This document shows, piece by piece, positions 11,055 through 22,676 of a stretch of DNA of 64,000 nt; the stretch's first letter is position 1, and each line of letters starts with the position of its first letter. The position numbers and the translations under genes were made by a program. The notes beneath the pieces were generated by a model, which was not told the DNA's origin, searched no databases, and worked only from the letters and a program-made list of their open reading frames with translations. Origin of the DNA: Cymbidium sinense (lineage: Eukaryota > Streptophyta > Magnoliopsida > Asparagales > Orchidaceae); the NCBI GenBank assembly GCA_021442155.1, contig CM038221.1, positions 43,223,648-43,287,647 of the forward strand, read 5' to 3'.

Positions 11055-11134
11055 GGCAATTTTTTTAAAATATGTACCGTTAAAATACGAATTAGCAAAT
11101 TGAGTATCGTTAAAAAAAAATTTAAGAATAGGTA
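11055..11134 (+). repeat. MULE1 left terminal inverted repeat
   Basis: Starts GGCAATTTTTTTAAAATATG and ends at AATAGGTA. It pairs with 16171-16250 with about three mismatches. The same terminus, more diverged, bounds MULE2. Confidence 0.95.
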
Positions 11135-11502
11135 GAGTCGTTTACTGCCATGTCGTTTTCCGGCGTGGCGTGCGCTGCATGAAATTATGTAAACTTAACA
11201 ATTCTTGGCTAAACAATAAATCGCTTAGTTATCATATTTTAGGGATCATTCGTCGGCCTCTCGGTTTTCCTCGATTCTCGCGACACTCATTCATTATTAA
11301 ATCGATAGCGAAATTCCTCCGTCATTGAACTTCCATTGTAATCTAACCTGCATTGTCTTGTAGGTATCGTGAAACTTTTATTTTTCCGGCTTAACTTTAC
11401 ACGTTTACTTTTCTCATTTACCATTAAGTCAACTTTAGGTTTGATTCTTGCGATCATTTTGGTTGAAAAATTGCCTTTGGATTCTACATTTTTTAGTGCA
11501 AG

Positions 11503-12945
11503 ATGAATAGAGAATATTTGATACTTTATTATGGAGGCGAGTATCGATGAGCAATTCTAAGTTATATAGGTCGTTCGTCAATTAAGGTTTTCACCTCATT
11601 GAAGCGAATTATGAAACTTGAAACGATGAGCCACCGTCACATTGCAATTGTTATCCGGTGGTAGCGGTTGTAGCGTCTTTATCGGCGATGATGTTTCGAA
11701 GTTACACGACTTAATCATGTTGGTGTTGTATGTGAAGTGGAAGATGTTAATATTGCATCCACATTTGATCCAGGTAGGTCAATAGATATACCGCTAACAC
11801 ATACATGATTTCAAGAACATCCGGATACAACGACTCGATGAGTTCATTCCCAGGGTAGTTTCGTCATAATTTATCGATTAAACTTGTAACAATTAATATG
11901 ATAATTAGTTGCGAACTTATAAGTTATGTGGCGAGATGATATTTCAGATTGGATGAACCGTATGTACGAGTCGCGGTTGAGATGAGTATCATGAGTAGTG
12001 GCTCAGTAGTGAGTGAAAGTATTGATGATGATAAGGTTAATTAGAAGACAGTACTTGGGAATATGAAGATCCACTCTGGCGAGAAATCACTCATTCAAAT
12101 GTTAAGTGAGAGTCAAATGTTGTCCACAAAGCAGTATATGCGGAACTGAACCTACAGCGGGGACAACGATGTTTATTTTGGCCGGCCCGTCGGAACGCCT
12201 CAAATGATGAAATTGAAATTCCAAATGACATTCCGAAGGTATGTGTTTTAAGTAACGAGTTTGCAATTTCTATTTGTTTTAGTAAATAATGTACAATTCA
12301 GAGCTTAATAAGAACTACACTTGTATGTGTGCGGCCGATAGTTAAGCCCATTGGCGTTTACATTGTAGCATCGAAAGCGATTAGGGGTGCTTGGAGAATA
12401 TCAAAGTTGGTGAAAATCATAGATGTGTCGCAGAGTTTCCGGTCATCGGCCGGTGTAGTTGAGTTTCATAGCATACTTCATCAAAGTGATCGCATCGATT
12501 GATTTGAAACCTAGAGATTATAGGTAGGATGGAGTCAAAATTTAATGTTAAAGTTTCATATATGAAAGCATGGGATGCTGAAGAAAAGGCAATAAAAGCA
12601 ATATTTGGTAGGAAGAGTCTACAGACTCTCGGTCTTTATATGCAATGGTTTCTACTACTTTACAGGTACTAATTGATCTATAGCGTTTTGAGACTTTTGG
12701 GCTTTGGGCCTTATGGATGGAGTTCTTTGCAGACTGTTTTAAAACGGTACATTTACTGGCAGTATCGTGGCACATTACTTCGTAGGATCGGCAGATAATG
12801 GGTTGTTTCCTTTAGCTTTTCTTTGTTGTGGAATCGAGAAAATGTTGATTCGTGGTTGTGGTTTTGTTGTGTATGCATGATATATAGTAATTCAGTAGGC
12901 GTGATTTATGTATAATATCCGATAAACATCACGGTCTCGCGACAC
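11503..12945 (+). pseudogene. MULE1 transposase (MURA) N-terminal remnant
   Basis: Begins at ATGAATAGAGAA, which MULE2 shares. Readable blocks in shifting frames are a VEDVNIAS / GRSIDIPLTHT stretch (about 11740-11810), FNVKVSYMKAWDAEEKAIKA (12541-12600), which is the block just before the DDE core of MULE transposases, and GSADNGLFPLAF (about 12783-12820) from the core. The codon expected to give the first catalytic Asp, in the LDGT-like motif near 12744, reads AAC just after a stop. The remnant is cut at about 12945 inside an IISDKH-like block and joined to the back end of the PMD gene. MuDR-type transposase catalyses cut-and-paste; this copy cannot. Confidence 0.8.
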
Positions 12946-14750
12946 TCCCAGGTGTATGCGGTGAGCGACGATGGGCGATCCGCGTGGTGATCTCTAGAAC
13001 AACATCCTGCACTATCGACATATCATCCGTGATGTGAATATAGTGGTCGCGAGTCGTCGACGGATATGTAAACGGTCTGGATCGCGATCGTGAAGGACAC
13101 GGATCGACGTCGTGAAAGCGGATCGACATCGAAGAAGGACCGATCGGGGATGTAGATGGGCGGCCTCGATCATCTTTGTGACCTCGTACCGTGTAATATG
13201 TGTCCATATGTACCGATCAATCAGCTCATTATATCATCATCGGGTAAGTGCGATCAGGTCAAATATGGTGAAAATATGTCGCGTTCTGCTGATATGGTCC
13301 ATGCAAAAAAAAAATGAATGTTAAATTATCACTTTAAAAATATTGAATATTTCTATATATCATCTTACATAAAGACGTTCCAGTGCTCTGCGTAGTATGT
13401 GGTATTGGATCTCAGGCGATAAGTACAAAAGAAGCCCATGATCGAACCAACGATGATGACGATAGCGTATTCATCCCACTCATCCAACCCATCGACGGGC
13501 AATCCGACTCTCCCAAAAAAATATGTAGGCGGTATCCGTTCTATACTTTGACACACCCTTTTGAAACTAGGGTCAGCACTTCATCTACTCAGTAAGGCCA
13601 ACGCGACACTCATGCGGTAAATCCACTCAACCCTCTTCCGGTGATAAGGGGTTCGTCTTAATAAATATGTGAGCCCGAGCATACAATGAGATAGATTTGC
13701 TCATCTGCCTTAATACGACTCAGGATCACACCTGCATTATCTAAAAAATTATGTTAAAACATAATAGATAATAGTATTAAAACAATGTTAAATCGATTAG
13801 TGTGTCCTATCATCTAAATTCTGTCTGTAGCAACATTTAAGGCGCCATTCATATTTCACGAACCACAGTTTAAACATAATTATAAGATAATTTGAAATTG
13901 TATAAAACTACAGAACCTCAAACCAGCCAAAAGAAGATATGGGACATGTAAAATTCACTATGAATGTGCTCAAATCGAAGTAGGTGTAACAGCAAACCAT
14001 GTTGGCCGGTGGTGTCGACTGGCAACTCTCATATAGATGAGCATCCACCATAGACATCATGCTAAAATCATCGGATCCTCCAAGAGTGGTAATCTTGTGT
14101 GGACCTCGAACCAGGCGTATCGGCAATAAAGCGACCAATCGAAATAAAATATAAGCGGTGTCGGTAGAAGTCATTCTCACTGTCATATTTCTCTTGAGAA
14201 AGTCCCAGATTAGCATGCATGTATGCATGTGCACAGCCATCGTCCATCGATATTGATAGGCCGTCATGATACATCACGTCGTAATGGGTGTCGCCCAACA
14301 CTCATCAGAAACCGCGTCCCATCTCTTCCCTGCCAATCATCCATGATAGGTGGTCCATCAAATGAACTAGAATCGCGCCCGTCACAGGCGTCACGGTCAT
14401 CTCACCTACATGTGGAAGGTATTGGTCGGAGACCATCTCTAAAAGCGGTAAGCAGCGATGATTGATGAAGCGTCGACTCACCGATCGCGTGATCTAGCGC
14501 CGGATGAATCGTGCATGCATGAATATGGGCCATCGCAAATGTGATGCGACCGAGTCGTGCTCAAAGCAAAATGTAAGTTAGTGTTAAATAAAAGGTAGCG
14601 GGTGTAACACATTCGCAAATAACAAATTACACGATGTCGGGTGGCGCTCGATCATACGTAGGAGCAATACTAGGATGAACTCAGTTAATGCTCCATGGTG
14701 GTGGCCTCCAACGATACGTCATACGTCATAGCGGTGCTCCTCGCCATCAT
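12946..14750 (-). pseudogene. MULE1-borne plant mobile domain gene, broken
   Basis: On the minus strand from a double ATG at 14750 (MMARSTA) the sequence follows MULE3's PMD gene: a block reading WSPTNTFHM then GEMTVT (about 14375-14430), a stretch around RLYFISIGRFIADT (about 14110-14165), a LYESCQ block (about 14005-14030), and a YTWECR C-terminus near 12950. PMD proteins (MAIN/MAIL family; often annotated as serine/threonine phosphatase 7 long-form-like) keep transposons silent in Arabidopsis when domesticated, and are also carried by MULEs. Frameshifts and stops break it throughout. Its orientation is opposite to the transposase remnant. Confidence 0.75.
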
Positions 14751-14789
14751 ATCTGTCAAAAGTAGAAGATTATTGTTTACAATTCGCTA

Positions 14790-16170
14790 CTCAGATTATG
14801 ATAAATAATGGATCACATAAATAAAAGCGGAAATTAATCTTAAGATAATGAGTGGGAAATCCACATACAAGTGCTTTTAGATGAATAATTCGACTACATG
14901 AGAAGTATCAACAATCTTATAAATTACAACTAAATTATTAATAAAATGAACTACTTAGTTAAAAAGGATTACTACATTAGATTTGGTAGGATAATTTTAA
15001 AACTATAATTTTCATTTTCACAAAAAATAGTTTGAAAGCGGTCTCATTCATTGATTCATCAAAAAGTTTTCTCATCATTATTAACGGAGATTTGGAGAAG
15101 ATCCCATTTGATAAGAAGACAAATCCTCTTTGTCTATTAAATCATCACTGTAATATAAAAAATAATAGTTAAAGAACTAATTTATTAAGCAAAAAATACT
15201 TTGCACATTATCAAGAAGCTCCATACAATCATGCTTGCCCAAATTCAAAGAAGATATAACAACATTTTCTTTTAAATATTTTATTAGGAAAATATGAACC
15301 ATTATCTAGATTTTGTTCAGATCTCCTTATAATTTGAAACTAAAACAAAAAAATCATCCACTTGCAAATTTTCGGGAATAATACAAATAATAGTAGCAAA
15401 CTTGATTACTCTCCAAAATACTTCAACAATAATTTCACTCAAGCTTATCACTACAACTTACATTACATCAGGACACCATTGAAAAATTAGGAACAACATT
15501 AAAAACACCAATAATATCATTCATAACACCATTACTATTTTCTTTAAAGCGGTTTTCTTTTATCATAGTTTTATATTATACAAGAAACTTTAGTAGGATA
15601 ACTTTAGTAGGATAATTTTAGTAGAATAGGTTTCTTGTATCATAAAATTTCAAGGTTATACCTATGCAACATCACCCCAACAAAACTGAAATGGTAGAGA
15701 CAAAGCATATTTCATATTTGTGTTCGTGGCATTATAAAATAAGAATAATATCAACTCCCAAACAATGGCATGAATGTGGAACTTAAACTTATGCTATATG
15801 TTGAAATCTTTAACATTCTCTCGACTTAGCGAACGACGTGAGTGAAAGCAATAGTAAAATACCCAGAAAGTCGTGTGAAACGGTGGAAAAAAAAAGCATA
15901 ATCTGCGGTGAGACTTCTGCCGTGGCCAGAAGTTCGAGAGGCGGAGGGCGGTGCTTTCCAGAATGGACTTGATCAGAACTGGCGGAAGAGTGTCAGCGTG
16001 AGTCGAGAAAAGCAGGACCGTCGATCGATAAAATGTGGGCCATCGCCCACTAGGCGAGCTCGTATCAACCGGTCAGATCAGAAGCGGATCTAACCCAGTC
16101 GCTTGATTCTGGGCGGACCTCTCTCATAAGCGTAAGTCATGGAGACGGCGTGCCGTCGCCTAATTGAATT
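14790..16170. other. MULE1 non-coding right part
   Basis: Matches the left part of MULE2 (53379-54960) in reverse complement, including an AGTGGGAAATCCACAT phrase near 14850 and a GC-rich subterminal block (15900-16160) with the words GGAGGGCGGTGCTTTCC. Several short GGGCGA/TCGCCC words lie near the end. An ORF at 15908-16093 is a GC-rich artefact. Confidence 0.7.
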
Positions 16171-16250
16171 CACCTATTCTTAAATTTTTTTTTAATGATA
16201 CTCAATTTGCTAATTCGTATTTTAACGGTACCTATTTTAAAAAAATTGCC
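16171..16250 (-). repeat. MULE1 right terminal inverted repeat
   Basis: Reverse complement of 11055-11134 with about three mismatches; ends AAAAAAATTGCC. Confidence 0.95.
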
Positions 16251-16259
16251 GAGGCAATA
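16251..16259. repeat. Target-site duplication of MULE1, right copy
   Basis: GAGGCAATA, identical to 11046-11054. Confidence 0.95.
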
Positions 16260-17038
16260 TTGGATGAGGACAGGCTTGAAAAGGTGAGGAAAGAAAGGAA
16301 AGTCAACTTAGAAGAAAACAAGAAGGCTGGCCACTACTTTGCATATTAAATCCTCTCCATTGTATTATTTAGAGCTATTTTTTGGGTAAAACTTCACCGC
16401 AAAAAAATTCATATAAAATAATAATTCGACTCTATTTTATTTTGATGAATTCAATTATTTTCAAATAAAAGTATTTAATAATTTTTTCATTTTAATTGAA
16501 GCATTTAAATAAAGTGAAATTTCTCTCACTTTTTTAAAAAAATATGCAGAATTGTACAACAATAATTATAATTATCTTACAGTTGTCTTATTCATTAATA
16601 TTTAAATGATGACATTTGATTCATATAAAAGTATTGTGATTTGATAAAATCAGACTGAATCAAATTTTAGCCGTTCAAAGTAATCAAACATATTAAAAAG
16701 TGATATATTAATTCTACATTGTAATTTTTTTTTTCAAATTCTTACATATATAGTATTAATGACAAGCCGTATGAACCATTTAATTCAAATAAATATAGTA
16801 AAAGGCTTTTGCAATTACAAAGTTCTGATCAAGTAATCTTCATGAAGTCAGTCATTATACGTCTAAATTATATTAAACTTTTTAAACACACACATAATAA
16901 GCTATACCATCATAAACATTTGAAAATAATATTTATATATAATGTTTTTCATTAAAAAGTCAAATGGAGTTTCCTATCATTTTAATAATAGACATTCGTT
17001 ATTTATTTATTTATTTTTTTGAGCTTTTACATACATGA
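16260..17038. other. Flank between MULE1 and the retrotransposon
   Basis: The first 90 bases (to the TAA at 16347) are open in one frame, rich in Glu and Lys codons; if MULE1 is left out they join an ATG at 11043. The rest, to 17038, is AT-rich with no gene visible. Confidence 0.4.
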
Positions 17039-17884
17039 TGTTGACCTATAAATAATTTTCATATGCTTATTTAAGTAAATATAGATTAGCAATTAGAGCA
17101 CGTGAAACGAGTTGGAAGTGCACGGATCATGACCGAAATTGATCGAGGTGTCCTCCGATCATGAATTCAATTGCACCAATGTGTTCAGAATATCAAAATC
17201 AATTTAAATTGATATTTCACTTTGATCAATTACCATCTAATGAAAATAAATAAATAGAACAGACAATTTTGTGCATATCTGAATGAGCTTCTTTTATGAG
17301 GCGCTGCGTTGTCACCACATCGAACTATGATCTTTCACGGTTGATTCGATCAGTGGAGCAAATAACAATGATCGTCGATCGCCAAATTCAAATTTCTTGA
17401 TCACCCAGCGTTATTCAAATAAACGATCATACTCATTGAATGTAAGAATTCTCAGAAATACTTTTATTTTTGTAGGTTTGATTTACATTAATATATCTCA
17501 ATGCGATTGAATCATATGAAGATAAGGTGATTCAGATAGTTATTTTTAATATGATAAACATAATATTTAAAAGTAATTTTTTTTCATAATTAATTTGAAA
17601 TTGAATTGAGCCCTAAAAAACATTAATATCTTGAAAATCTCGCCTAAATTCTTAAGGAAATAAATTTATTAGGCAATTAGGATGTCTTAATCCCGCTCAT
17701 AATGAATTTTCTATTTTTTTTAATCGAGAAAAAAAAAAAGGAGCGCACACAGATCCTTTGGCACCCCCACTTTCATCCGAAATCCCGTAAGCCCCACACC
17801 CGTTCTCCCTCTCTTGTCCGTGGCTCTCATTCATCCCCCTCAAGCCGCAAGCAAACGCGCTCCCGTCTCCCAAAAGGCTGTAAG

Positions 17885-18415
17885 TCCCTCATCCAAAAGG
17901 ATTTTCTCTCGCATGCGCTGGTCCGTCTCTTTCTCTCTTCTCTACTAAATTTTCGGTCTTTCCTCTTCGCCCCTCCTCCCCACCGTCGATCTCTCCCAAA
18001 TCCTCGTCGATCGTCCTCCTCCAACCTCGCAGACCAAGATTTGCTGCCGCTGCTGCTTCGCCTTCTACTTCCCCTATTGCTAATAAAGTCTCAGAGCAGG
18101 GGGATGATGGTGCCAATGTTCGCGGTGTAATTTTCGCTGCCATTGATTCCATCAGCCTCCTCCTGACATCAGTGGCAGTCTCCCTCTCTATTTTCTTGGT
18201 CGACGTCGAGCCAGCATCGGCCTTCGTGGTAACTACTCCGAGAAAGCACCAATCGGATGAACTCGCTACAGTTCGACTTTTCCAGGATAATACACCCTCC
18301 GTTGTCTACATCACCAACCTTGCCGTCGGGCAAGATGCATTCACCCTTGATGTGTTAGAGGTGCCGCAAGGGTTGGGCTCAGAATTTATTTAGGACAAGG
18401 AGGAGCACATTGTCA
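17885..18415 (+). pseudogene. DEG1: DEG1-like chloroplast protease gene fragment, copy 1
   Basis: In one frame the stretch gives a Ser/Pro/Ala-rich plastid targeting region, a hydrophobic thylakoid-transfer-like segment (LLLTSVAVSLSIFLVD), PASAFVVTTPRK, then the DEG1 N-terminus: SDELATVRLFQDNTPSVVYI, TNLAVGQDAFTLDVLEVPQG. It stops at a TAG (18391-18393) where functional proteins have a Trp (FVWDK), and homology ends about ten codons later at HIVT. DEG1 is a thylakoid-lumen serine protease that repairs photosystem II. Only exon-1-type sequence is present: none of the His-Asp-Ser protease core. It is a captured fragment inside the LTR, with a second copy in the right LTR. Confidence 0.85.
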
Positions 18416-21380
18416 CAACATATAACGTCTCTTTCCATGCAAGAAACCTGCAGGCAACGAGCTCACTCCTTATTTCAATACTTGATCTCTGGCTGTAACC
18501 TTCCTCCTTCGCATCTTACAGCCCCTACCTTCCCTTTTGGCAGCGAGGGGCAACTCCGTCATCAGACGGGTTCCTCTCGACATACCCTTCACGATTCCTC
18601 CTCTGATCATTCCCTTTGACGCAGCTGAGAAGGAACTCCTTCATCAAGTGGGTTCGTCTCAGTTTCTAGCATCTTCTCCATCCTTTTCCTTTCTCTCGGT
18701 ATAACCTTTCCGGCGTTTTCCCCACCTATTCAACCCAAATAATCAACACGATAATCTCTCCTATTCAATTCTTTCTAACCGAACTCATGAAAATTATTAT
18801 TGTTGGTGTTGGTGGATGTGCAGAAATGCTTGAATGTGTAAAAAAAATTGTATATTTGTGCTTGTGTTTTATTTTTCGGGTTTTAAAATTTCCTATCACG
18901 TCTGACATAGTGGGTCTGAAAGAGTGGTGTCGAGCCGCTTATCTTTCAACAGCGTCTGAAGTAAAAAATTATTATACATATGCTAAAATACTGTTGAAAT
19001 TTTGACTGAATTTTAGACTTAGAAAAAAAAAGGAGGAAGAATCAAGATTTATTTAAAAAAAATCGATTAAATCAAAAATAAACTATCTAGAAAAAAATAT
19101 GGATGTTAAAATTGCATATATATTTACTTTTATGTAGGTGATTGAAGGCGTTATGCTTTCGTAGTAATGAGATTGAAATTGAGGGGAAACAAGAACCCTC
19201 ACGCTCATGAGGCGTGTGAATAAGCGAAAATAGTTTTGATGTAGCCTCTACAGGGGAAGGCAACTAGACGATCGAAATTTTATCTAAAATTCATACTTTA
19301 ATAAAATTCAAAAAAAAATGTTTAAACTCGCTAAAATAAAATTGATATCAAATTGAATTTTGAATTATAAACGAGAATGAATTTGAAATGAATTTAAAGA
19401 TACATTTCAAATAAAAAAAAAGGTGATGGATTGAACTCAAACATGTTTACGAACTTGAAGTGAATCAAATATTTTCGCAATAAATAAAAATTTAGCACTT
19501 CAATATCTCATTTCAATTGATTTAGAAGATGAACTCATTGAATATCCAATTAGAGCACAGAAGATCTTCTTGGAATTAAAATATAGTTTTCAAATCATAA
19601 TTCACTCCAAATGAATTATAGAAAATCAAAGAATTCATTATATATTTTTTTAATGAGATCCAATTATTGTTAATAAGCATAATTAATGAATCCTTAGAAA
19701 ATGTTTGAAGCATATTATTCATCTTATTAAATACTCGAATCAGATCAAGGAAAATTTGAATAGAGTTTGTGATAAGTTTTAGAATTGTCAATATAAATGA
19801 GAGTCTATTGAACATTCAAAGACTAATCAACTTTGAATAAAAAAAAGTAATTAATAGTTATTCTAAGGGAGCTAATAGGCTATTAGACTAATTTAAAATG
19901 CCTTCAAACACCACTGAATCTATACTTTTTTTGTACAAACAGATAGAAGGCGATACTAAATTAAATTCCACACGAGTTATGGAGCTTCTTTCAATCCAAA
20001 ATTAAAAAATTTTCATTCCAATTTTGATTTTCAAAATAAATAATTTCATTAATTGAATGAAATTTCTAAAAATAAAATACTGCGTATTCGGACGTAGAGA
20101 TTTGGTCAAATTTTAATAAAAAAAAAAGCTGCGTGAAAAGTTGAGATTAAATAAAAGTACAAAATTAATCTCATAATTAAAAAATAAAATAATATGAATT
20201 ATCACACACTCGCATGGGCCCCGACACTTATACTAAGTACCTAAACTTGGTGTCTGTGGATGCTGCGCGGGTTTAAAAAAATAGAAAATGATGAAATCAA
20301 TTCAATCCTTTACAACTATATGAATGCTAGTTAATGAATGTATTCATATGCTAATTTAAGTCCATGAAAGAGATAAATGTTCAACTCCATAGAATATGAT
20401 CATAGTAGGCCTAATCCTCTATGCATGAAATAGTGTTGACAGGGTCTACTAACTGATCAACTTCTAAATGAACTTAAATTATAGTTGATTATGAGACCCA
20501 ATCCTCTATATTGGCAATAGAGTTGTCAAGATCTGTTATGATATTAATCTTCTAAAGAATTTAAATTACACATAAGTCATATGCTTGACTCTCTACTAAC
20601 AAATAAGTAGAGTTGACAAAGTCTACCATAGTAATGGTTGAGTTGATTGAAGATGTCAACTGGAGGGGTAACTATTATCAAAATATTTATGATGTTATAT
20701 TCAATGTTATCAAATTTAAAATACTCAAAATATAAATCTAGATCTAATCCTCTATTATTAAATTAATAGAGTCGACAAGATCTCAAATAGTAAACTAAAT
20801 GATGAAGCAGACTTATATACCCCGATGATGGCCGCGTTGATTGAAAAATCTCAACTAGAGGAGATATTATCATTAAAAGATACTTAAACTCTAAACTAAT
20901 TAATCTTAAAACTAAATTTCAACTAAGTAAATATTTGAGCTAAATGAAATTTATTATTTAAATACTTTAAAAAAAGAATTTATCCACCCATCTGCCATCA
21001 TTTATTGGAGATGACAAATTAAGAAAACTCTAGCTCACAATAGAGCTAATGTCAAGTCAAATAAATCACTATATTTAAACTCAAATAATCTTAGCCTAGA
21101 GACTTAACCTATGCCTAGAGACTTAGAAGTGTTAATCCTTAAATTGAGTTTCAAATCTTAAGACCCTTCCTAAGCCATATGAATTACATTCATAAGCTTA
21201 GCCAAAACTCCCTTTAGATCAAATCAAACTCAATTGATTTCTTTATAAATCAATTATTCCTTCATTTATATTCACAAATATAAATAAAATCCAAATTCAA
21301 ATGACCAAAACTATATCTAAAATCAAATCCAAACTCAATCTAAGCCCTTTAAGCCAATTCTTTGGACTTAGCCAAATTAT

Positions 21381-22380
21381 ATCCAAATCAAGTCAAAATC
21401 AATGAATTTTCTCTTGAATCAATCATTCATTTGATCATTTATCCAAATATAAATAAAACTTGCAATTATCAAACCAAATTCAAGTCAACCCAAGTCAAGC
21501 CTAACTTTGCTCTTTTGACTTAAAACTTTCAATTGAGCCAAGACATATTGGAATCCAAATTGATTGCCATTGAATTTATATTTTAATCCAGAGCTCATAT
21601 ATAAGTTCAACTAAACTAGAATCAAACCAAAACCAAACCAATTGACTCACTTAGATCCACTTGACCCAAAGTGACCTAAAGGACCCATTTGAGCTAACTT
21701 CCAATCCAACATAAATTGAATTGAACCAATCTCAACAAAATCTTCCAACATGATTGTTGGTCACCTTAGGATGATCAATTGCAATCAATTGGGTCAAACC
21801 AAGTCAACTTAGTCATTTGACCAGGTCAACCCTTAGCCCAAATAAACTAAAACTAGCCAAAACTCATCATACACCAAATTGATTGAAACAAATGATTTGA
21901 ATCAACTCAAAATTAATATTTAAATATAACTTGACCACTAATTGAGCCAAACCAAGCCCAATTGGTCATTTGATTCAAGTTGACATAAATTGGCCTAAAT
22001 GACTAAATTGGGTAAAATCATGATCTAACCCAAATTGATTACAACCAATGGCTCATGTTTATTCTAAATTGATTATTGAACTTGACCAAAGCCAAAATTA
22101 AACCCAATTTGATCAATTGAGCCCAATTGAGCCATTAAGCCCAAATAGGCTTAAAGGGTCAATTTGGCATAAATCCAAATTAAATCCAAATTAATTTAAA
22201 CCAAAGACCACATTCATCTTCAATTAGTCAATTGAATATGAATCAACCCATAATCCAAGACAATTTGGCCAATTTTGATCAAATTGGTCAACTTGATCCA
22301 ATATGACCTATATGACTCAAATTGAGCCAAATCCCTTGAGACAAGCCATGACCCATTGGGGGCTGATCAAACTTGACCCA
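21381..22380. repeat. Array of TTGAC/GTCAA words in B1
   Basis: By eye I count 17 TTGAC or GTCAA pentamers in 1 kb, about two being expected at random, mixed with AATTGG and CCAAATTG words in an irregular 25-60 base rhythm. TTGAC is the core of the WRKY-binding W-box. The homologous part of B2 is even denser. Confidence 0.7.
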
Positions 22381-22663
22381 AATTCTTTTGGGATTAGCCC
22401 AAAATCAACCCAACCCATTTAAATCCCTCATGGATCCTCCCTCACATAGGATTCCACCCAACCTCATTTAATTCTTTCCCATCACATGCACTTAACTCCT
22501 CCCCAACATTTGCATTGAATAGAGCTTATCATATCGCAACAAGACAGGACTTTGGAGCAAAAATCCAAAGTCATCAATCAATCCATCATCCATCCTAACC
22601 ACCCCAAGCAAGATGACAATCAATTTGGAACCAAAAGAACTCAAAAAAGAGTGGATTTTCAGC

Positions 22664-22676
22664 CATTATAAAAGGA
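22664..22676 (+). promoter_or_regulatory. TATA box of repeat B1
   Basis: CATTATAAAAGGA followed by a purine-rich leader and, about 100 bases on, GGCCCCCAAAAGCTCTCC. This is typical of an LTR U3/R boundary and would drive plus-strand RNA towards the internal region of the Tat element. Confidence 0.55.

Larger units (their letters stand above)
11055..16250 (+). mobile_element. MULE1: Mutator-like element with PMD gene
   Basis: A complete 5196-bp Mutator-superfamily element bounded by 80-bp terminal inverted repeats (about three mismatches by eye) and a perfect 9-bp target duplication, GAGGCAATA. Inside are a 5' transposase remnant on the plus strand (11503-12945), a broken plant-mobile-domain gene on the minus strand (12946-14750) and a non-coding right part that matches MULE2. 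It cannot make its own transposase. It sits 144 bp upstream of the VQ start codon and 30 bases beyond the TATA-like box, so it separates that core promoter from its former upstream DNA. Confidence 0.95.

Noticed and set aside
12929..14465. Several GC-rich ORFs on both strands
   Set aside because: They are shadows of the decayed PMD gene in MULE1, whose motifs lie on the minus strand in changing frames.
17034..17038. 5-bp target duplication of the Tat element (left flank CATGA)
   Set aside because: No matching five bases follow the right LTR at 43511, where repeat B2 begins.
17702..18130. 142-codon ORF with basic and Ser/Leu-rich product
   Set aside because: It overlaps the DEG1 fragment in the wrong frame; the neighbouring frame matches DEG1.
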